A stretch of 14,128 bases of DNA from Xanthoparmelia taractica (taxonomy: Eukaryota; Ascomycota; Lecanoromycetes; Lecanorales; Parmeliaceae). A program made the position numbers and the translations under genes. Numbering within the stretch: position 1 is the stretch's first letter; each line of letters begins with the position of its first letter. The notes under the pieces were generated by a model. The model made no database searches. It worked only from the letters and a program-made list of their open reading frames with translations, and was not told the origin of the DNA. Shown here piece after piece: positions 10,401-14,128 of the stretch. The stretch spans positions 1 to 14,128 of the forward strand of contig JANQBS010000561.1 of assembly GCA_033085395.1 (NCBI GenBank), given 5' to 3'.

Positions 10401-10547
10401 TATAATAGCAATAGGTGTCTCTAGTTAGGTGAGTGTAAGTCTTGATTATTCTAAGTTGGAAAATTCTATCTAAGTCAGTCAGCCAAGCACTTGCCTTAGT
10501 CGATTTCTTGATTGACTTATTGACTTGACAAGTGCGTTTTCGTAACA
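10401..10547 (-). repeat. G1 5' LTR (right)
   Basis: 147-bp direct repeat of 3238-3384. In sense orientation it starts TGTTACGAAAACG and ends ATTATA (probably once ATTACA). The hairpin arms seen in the left copy are decayed here by G-to-A changes. Confidence 0.9.
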
Positions 10548-10552
10548 ATAAT
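10548..10552. repeat. Target site duplication of G1, right copy
   Basis: ATAAT, identical to 3233-3237. Confidence 0.85.
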
Positions 10553-12079
10553 CTAATTTACTTAGTCTATCTTATTTACTTATTTCTACTTTATAATATA
10601 ATATAAGATTAATAAAGTAAAGAAGAGTTAAGTAATTATTAATACTCGAGCTTTAAATTAAATACCTAAGAATAATAGCTACTTACTTTCGTTATAGTCG
10701 GAAATTATTACTATAATAGCTAATTATCTATATATCTTAATCTACGATATAGTCGAATAATTTTATTAATTTATAATTCAATTAGCGAATAGATTAAAGC
10801 TTATTATAATATCTTATCGCGATTAGAAATAATCGAATATAGTACTTATAAGATATAAAGAATCGCTCTTATACGTGTAACGTTAAATAGATTAGATACT
10901 TCGTTCGTTTAGATACTTTGCTAAGATATACGTAAACGATATAATTATTTTTTAAGGATTTTAAAAGATTATCTCTCGTATCTATAATAGCTCTTTACGC
11001 TATATCGTTAGAAGCGTGTAAATCTTAAAATTAAGAAATCGTTTTTAGATTCCTCGTTAATTATTCTATTAAGATAAAGAATTAACTCGCTCGAAATATC
11101 TACTTCTAAAGAGAAGTCAGTAATAATTAATACGCTTACTTTTTTTAATATCTTGCGAGAGCTAGAAATCTTCTTAAACTTAATTAACTAACTATAATTA
11201 TTTATTCTTCGATATACTTAGTAAACGCACGCTCTATAATAATATAAAACGAAGCTTATTAGCTCTTTATTAAAGAATATTAAAAAATATTTTCGTAAAT
11301 AATAATCTTATAAATTAATTTACGTATTAACGAAGTAAGAACTTAAGACTTTTAATAACGTTAAGAGTGCTTTCGCTAATCTAATTTTCTTAATATATTT
11401 TCTAATTTTCTTAATATATTTCGATATAAAAAGATAACTATTAATCGATCTAAATATCTTTAAGATAGATAATTTTATAATAATAATTTATTATATAAAA
11501 GAAGAGCTTATAAAAATCTTCTTTAAAATATCGATTTAATTTATTATATTTTTTAATCAAATATTAAATTAAGTAAAAAAGAATTATTAATTAATTAAAT
11601 TAGAGATAATTAATCTTATTTAAATCGTGAAAAATATTTAATATATAATCGAGTCTATTAAAAAGTCTTTTATATTTATCTATATTAATTACTTAGCTAC
11701 TATATTAATATTTAAGTAAATTAATATAGTATTATTATTAATTAATAAGCTCAACTTACGCTTAATTCGTACTTTGTAATATTTATCGCAATTTAATCTT
11801 ATAATTAAATATAAGATTAATAAGTTTAATATCGTATTAGACGCGCTCTTACGATTATTAATCGCTTTATTAATTAAAGTAATTATATTAATTATTAAAG
11901 TATTAAATATATTACTTATCGAAGACTTTAGTTATTATATTATCTTAATAGAGATATTATAGAATTTCAAGATATATTTATTCGAAGTTTACGAAGTTAA
12001 TAGTTAATAAAAAAGTATACTCGCACTTACTAAAAAGACTTCTATAAGTAATAAAGTATTCTTGTAAAATAAGAATAAT
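10553..12079 (+). pseudogene. G2 gypsy pol, piece 2: RT and RNase H
   Basis: The frame continues from 3237. I-I-N-T-R-A-L-N at 10635-10658 matches the VVDIRALN block of gypsy RT. RSFRYFAKIYVNDIIIF around 10900-10950 contains the catalytic motif YVND at 10929-10940, in place of YVDD; the first Asp codon GAC has become AAC. Just after this, near 10950, the reading shifts to another frame (positions equal to 2 modulo 3), where the RT thumb continues with KIKKSFLD and LRELEIFLNLIN. RNase H follows: LLIDLNIF near 11438 (the YIDLDAS block), IVKNI and IIESIKKS, then YLSQFNLIIKYKINKFNIVL and D-A-L-L-R at 11840-11854, the family's DALSR end. The piece breaks at the TRIM-like insertion. Confidence 0.85.
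12075..12079. repeat. Target site duplication of the TRIM-like element, left copy
   Basis: ATAAT, identical to 12752-12756. Confidence 0.8.
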
Positions 12080-12173
12080 TGTTAGGCGACTATCACTGAG
12101 CCATAAGGCCAAAAGCTTCGGGGGTATCGCGCTTTATTGTGCGATGCCTCTATTAGGCCCTATAAGTCTCACA
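12080..12173 (-). repeat. TRIM-like LTR, left copy
   Basis: 94 bp, ungapped against 12658-12751. I count about 15 differences, 14 of them transitions. It begins TGTTAGGCGAC and ends CTCACA on the plus strand. The centre is a near-palindrome, GGGGTATCGCGC then GTGCGATGCCTC. Confidence 0.85.
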
Positions 12174-12188
12174 ACTATCCTCTTCCTT
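12174..12188 (-). other. Polypurine tract of the TRIM-like element
   Basis: The minus strand reads AAGGAAGAGGATAGT directly before the LTR start TGTGAGAC. This is the expected position and composition for the plus-strand primer of an LTR retrotransposon. Confidence 0.6.
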
Positions 12189-12190
12189 AA

Positions 12191-12220
12191 GTTCACGTCC
12201 TCGTGAACCTCGGGAGGTTC
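12191..12220. repeat. Tandem perfect hairpins in the TRIM-like interior
   Basis: Two overlapping perfect 7-bp stems: GTTCACG (12191-12197) with CGTGAAC (12202-12208), and GAACCTC (12205-12211) with GAGGTTC (12214-12220). They share CGTGAACC bases, so they are mutually exclusive folds. In RIP-worn DNA such intact stems stand out. Their role is unknown; a packaging or dimerisation structure is possible. Confidence 0.6.
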
Positions 12221-12657
12221 TTGGCTACAAAAGAACTAATTCGAGGGGAATCGCCTCTGATTAGCGAACCTATATCGGGACCGACTAATTAACGTAATAC
12301 GCTATCGTATTTAGAGATCTCTATAAGATATAGACGATTACACGTCTCTATAATAAAAGTCTGTGAAATCACGTTACTATAAGTGCCTCTAAAATTAGCG
12401 TAATACGCTTTTATCGCATTATATACGGAATCGCCTTAGAGGTTCTAATTAAATATATACGAATATATCTTATATTAAAGATCTCTAAGAATATAGCGCT
12501 ATAGAGATAATTTAAAGCGAAATTATCGCGCACACGCCCGCAAGAATATTAATAGTTTTAAGTTCTCGATATACTCGAACCCTCGTAATTAGCGAATTAC
12601 CCCCGTAGTGAAGTCCCCGAGAATTAGCTAAGCCCTGGGAAATTAGCGCGATACAAT
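12221..12657. other. TRIM-like interior, non-coding with a recurring AATTAGCG motif
   Basis: No protein frame. A short word near AATTAGCG recurs at about 12259, 12287 (AATTAACG), 12393, 12587, 12623 (AATTAGCT) and 12641, often followed by a TAATACGC or CGATAC tail. At 12585-12600 it forms a 6-bp stem, GTAATT-AGCG-AATTAC. Confidence 0.5.
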
Positions 12658-12751
12658 TATCAGGCGATTACCACTAGGCTATAAGGTCAAAAGCTTCGGG
12701 GGTATCGCGCTTCATTGTGCGATACCCCTATTAGACCCTATAAAGCTTACA
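12658..12751 (-). repeat. TRIM-like LTR, right copy
   Basis: 94-bp direct repeat of 12080-12173. The central palindrome is nearly perfect here: GGGGTATCGCGC, loop TTCATT, GTGCGATACCCC (11 of 12 pairs). Confidence 0.85.
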
Positions 12752-12756
12752 ATAAT
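12752..12756. repeat. Target site duplication of the TRIM-like element, right copy
   Basis: ATAAT, identical to 12075-12079. Confidence 0.8.
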
Positions 12757-13550
12757 CGAGTGCGTAAGCTCGAATTACGCTTTAAAGAGCGCGATAACTT
12801 ACTCTATTATATTAACTTTAATAATAATCGAGAATATCTTTATATTCTTAATAGCTTAAAGAGATATATATTTAAACTCGCTTATAATAAGTAATATTAT
12901 AATAACTATTATCGCTTCTATAATAGAATCGCTATTTTAATATATCTTTAATATCTTAATAGAATTCTTCGTAGTTATATTAATTATTATTTAAGATATT
13001 ATTTAAATTAAATAAAGCGTTATAAGTCTTATAAAAGTATATTACTTATAGATCGATCTATTATATTATTTTATATAGTCGCTATAAACTTTATAGTAAT
13101 ATTATCTACGTCTATAAAAGACTTTAATAATCTTTTTATTATAATTTATAAGTTTCTTAAAAGAGTGCTATTAATTCTCGATAAAATTATATAAAATATT
13201 AGTAAATAAGTAATCGAGATACTTACTATATAAATATCGTATAACTAAGATATATTATAAGTTATAATCTTCGATAGAGATTTTAAGTTTATATCGACGT
13301 TCTAAAAGAGATTATTTAAAAAGCTTAATATTAATATTCTAGTATCTATTATATAGTATCTATAGATTAATAAATAATCGAAACGAACTAATTAGACTAT
13401 AAAGATTACTATACGTTTCTTTATCTTAATAAGAAATAATCTATCTATATTAATATAAATACTATTATATCTTTAAGATATACTTAATAACTTTAAGAAT
13501 TAATTTATCGATATATTACTTAACGAAGTACTCTATAAATTTAATATACG
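12757..13550 (+). pseudogene. G2 gypsy pol, piece 3: integrase
   Basis: The insertion plus one duplication is 677 bp, so the frame at 11840 predicts codons at positions equal to 1 modulo 3 here, and the integrase does read in that frame. The start gives LRFKERDNLLYYINF and EYLYIP (the LLYxxxxLCIP block), then the remains of the zinc-binding region. DRDFKFISTF at 13273-13302 holds the second catalytic Asp block (SDRDPKF), followed by LFKKLNINIL. A stretch with stops for the HPQTDGQ block ends in SKRTN (about 13377-13391). NEVLYKFNIR (13522-13551) matches the PNELLYGF block. The frame is cut there by the G3 LTR. The chromodomain end and the 3' LTR are missing. Confidence 0.85.
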
Positions 13551-13683
13551 TGTTGGGTATTAAAAAGTTAAGTGAAAAGATAATTGATTTCTTCTAACGA
13601 AAACTACTACTTAAATACTACTTGCTCCGGCCGAAGGCAAGTACTAGTTCGGTACTAGCATTAGATAAATACTATTCGTAACA
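13551..13683 (+). repeat. LTR of element G3 (133 bp)
   Basis: It starts TGTTGGGTATT and ends ATTCGTAACA, giving inverted TGTT/AACA tips. It cuts the G2 integrase frame exactly at its first base. It contains the stem TACTTGC (13619-13625) with GCAAGTA (13637-13643) and a repeated GTACTAG (13641-13647, 13652-13658). It is less RIP-damaged than its surroundings. The bases on its two sides (ATACG and ACCTG) are not a duplication, so it is not a simple solo LTR; more likely it is the 5' LTR of a longer element. No second copy lies in the window. Confidence 0.65.
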
Positions 13684-13869
13684 ACCTGTCGGGCAACGAG
13701 AAAAGTTAGCGCCCTCGCTAATCAACGGGAATTCTTCAAATCTACGTTAAACTTAATTATATTCCTTTCTAATATAGATTAAATATTATATTTAATCTCT
13801 TATCTTGCTATCGTCTTATTATCTTCTATTATTTATAACGTATCTTACGAAGCATCTACTTAATAATTC
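13684..13869 (+). other. G3 leader
   Basis: The region between the LTR and the first ATG of the open frame. It starts ACCTGTCGGGCAACGAG, with no TGG-type primer site recognised. It carries a perfect 6-bp hairpin, TTAGCG (13706-13711) with CGCTAA (13716-13721). The rest is AT-rich and unreadable. Confidence 0.45.
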
Positions 13870-14052
13870 ATGTAACAGGGCATAACTCGAGAATTAACAC
13901 GATTATCGAATAGTAATTTAGTTACTACTCGAGATCCAGAGTATTTGAACTTAAATACGTTTAATAATAGTATAATAGATATAAGTATCGATAAAGTAGA
14001 TATTAATGCTAATCGTCTTCGAGATGAGAAAAAAATAAATCGATATTATTAT
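13870..14052 (+). pseudogene. Start of a G3 protein (gag-like by position), broken
   Basis: ATG at 13870-13872 is followed at once by TAA, which could be a mutated CAA. The frame is then open for about 59 codons up to MITE C and stays open by chance inside the MITE to a TGA near 14121. Visible residues include QGITRELTRLSN, TTRDPEYLNLNTF and INANRLRDEKK; the composition is polar and looks like real protein. Following an LTR and leader, it would be the N-terminus of gag, but I do not recognise the family. The rest lies beyond the MITE, outside the window. Confidence 0.45.
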
Positions 14053-14128
14053 TACGGGTCGGAAAGGTGTGGTATATTTGATGGTATGGGACTAGTTTTT
14101 CGAATACCATACCGAAAGGTATGAGATA
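14053..14128. mobile_element. MITE copy C, partial (left end only)
   Basis: Positions 14053-14128 match the reverse complement of 2342-2417 without gaps, with 3 differences, all transitions. It starts TA (14053-14054) then CGGGTCGGAAAGGTGTGGTA. It interrupts the G3 open frame and continues beyond the window. It is inverted relative to copy B. Confidence 0.8.

Larger units (their letters stand above)
3238..10547 (-). mobile_element. Complete gypsy LTR retrotransposon G1 (minus strand), RIP-damaged
   Basis: A 7,310-bp element with two 147-bp LTRs, 5-bp ATAAT duplications on both sides and a primer binding site inside the right LTR that sets the minus orientation. In sense order the remains are: leader, gag with a Gln-rich tail, a protease/linker region, RT (YIDD changed to YINN), RNase H, integrase and a C-terminal chromodomain. 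The integrase after RNase H and the chromodomain place it in Ty3/gypsy, chromovirus type. Every coding part is riddled with stops. The LTRs, the leader and the last few hundred coding bases are visibly less damaged. No purine tract is obvious next to the left LTR (position 3385 onward); the minus strand there is pyrimidine-rich. Confidence 0.9.
12080..12751 (-). mobile_element. TRIM-like non-autonomous LTR element
   Basis: 672 bp with 94-bp direct terminal repeats, TG...CA type ends and a 5-bp ATAAT duplication. The 484-bp interior has no coding frame. A purine tract on the minus strand at 12188-12174 directly precedes one LTR and suggests minus orientation. No convincing primer binding site (TGG...) follows the other LTR. 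It is less AT-rich than its surroundings. It sits inside G2 between RNase H and integrase. The structure fits a terminal-repeat retrotransposon in miniature, which would depend on another element's proteins. Confidence 0.8.
2418..13550 (+). mobile_element. Gypsy relic G2 (plus strand), split by nested insertions
   Basis: A truncated Ty3/gypsy retrotransposon covering the pol linker, reverse transcriptase, RNase H and most of the integrase. It survives in three pieces: 2418-3237, 10553-12079 and 12757-13550, about 3.1 kb in total. Gag and both LTRs are missing. The left end abuts MITE B and the right end is cut by LTR element G3 after the integrase core. The frames join correctly when the insertions 3238-10552 and 12080-12756 (each counted with its duplicated ATAAT) are removed. 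The domain order linker-RT-RNase H-integrase is the gypsy order, not copia. It is related to nested element G1, which shows the same RT signature stretch on the opposite strand. Confidence 0.85.

Noticed and set aside
12080..12751. CRISPR array, tRNA or rRNA gene in the GC-richer block
   Set aside because: There are only two 94-bp repeats with a 5-bp duplication and no regular spacers, and no cloverleaf or rRNA core motif was seen.
13551..13683. A simple solo LTR
   Set aside because: The 5 bases on the two sides differ, and sequence to the right does not return to the G2 integrase.
2341..14128. A giant 11.8-kb inverted-repeat element enclosing the LTR elements
   Set aside because: The 76-bp inverted repeats are the right half of MITE B and the start of MITE C; each has its own TA-flanked end pointing the opposite way.

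Overview
This window is a transposon graveyard from a fungal genome, most likely a filamentous ascomycete. I see no intact host gene. The sequence is extremely AT-rich. TpA is everywhere, CpA/TpG is scarce, and CpG survives. Nearly all differences between repeat copies are transitions. Translated remnants are full of TAA/TAG where Gln or Trp would be expected and Asn where Asp would be expected. Together these are the mark of repeat-induced point mutation (RIP). The coding relics could only be read by translating short stretches and recognising family patterns by eye; no database search was run.

Layout from left to right. Positions 1-109 are the end of a small inverted-repeat element (MITE copy A). 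Positions 110-2141 hold a broken Plavaka-type DNA-transposon transposase on the plus strand. Positions 2142-2417 are a complete MITE copy (B). From 2418 to 13550 runs a plus-strand Ty3/gypsy pol relic (called G2 here), cut into three pieces (2418-3237, 10553-12079, 12757-13550) by two later insertions. The first insertion is a complete 7.3-kb minus-strand chromodomain-bearing gypsy element (G1, 3238-10547) with 147-bp LTRs. The second is a 672-bp non-coding LTR pair (TRIM-like, 12080-12751) with 94-bp LTRs. Both are flanked by the 5-bp target duplication ATAAT. At 13551 the G2 relic is broken by the start of a third LTR element (G3): a 133-bp LTR, a leader and the beginning of an open frame. 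That frame is itself interrupted at 14053 by a third MITE copy (C), which runs off the window.

Order of events inferred from nesting: G2 is the oldest layer on the right. G1, the TRIM-like element and G3 each landed in it, and MITE C landed in G3. MITE B sits at the border between the transposase relic and G2. Removing the two nested insertions in silico restores continuous G2 reading frames, the strongest internal check on this reading. Both window ends fall inside MITE copies of the same family, which may mean this is a whole contig whose assembly broke at repeats.

Nothing here looks like a new functional system. The most novel items are an unnamed MITE family (about 272 bp, TA target site), the TRIM-like element with strongly palindromic LTRs, and the unusually legible RIP damage at catalytic codons.
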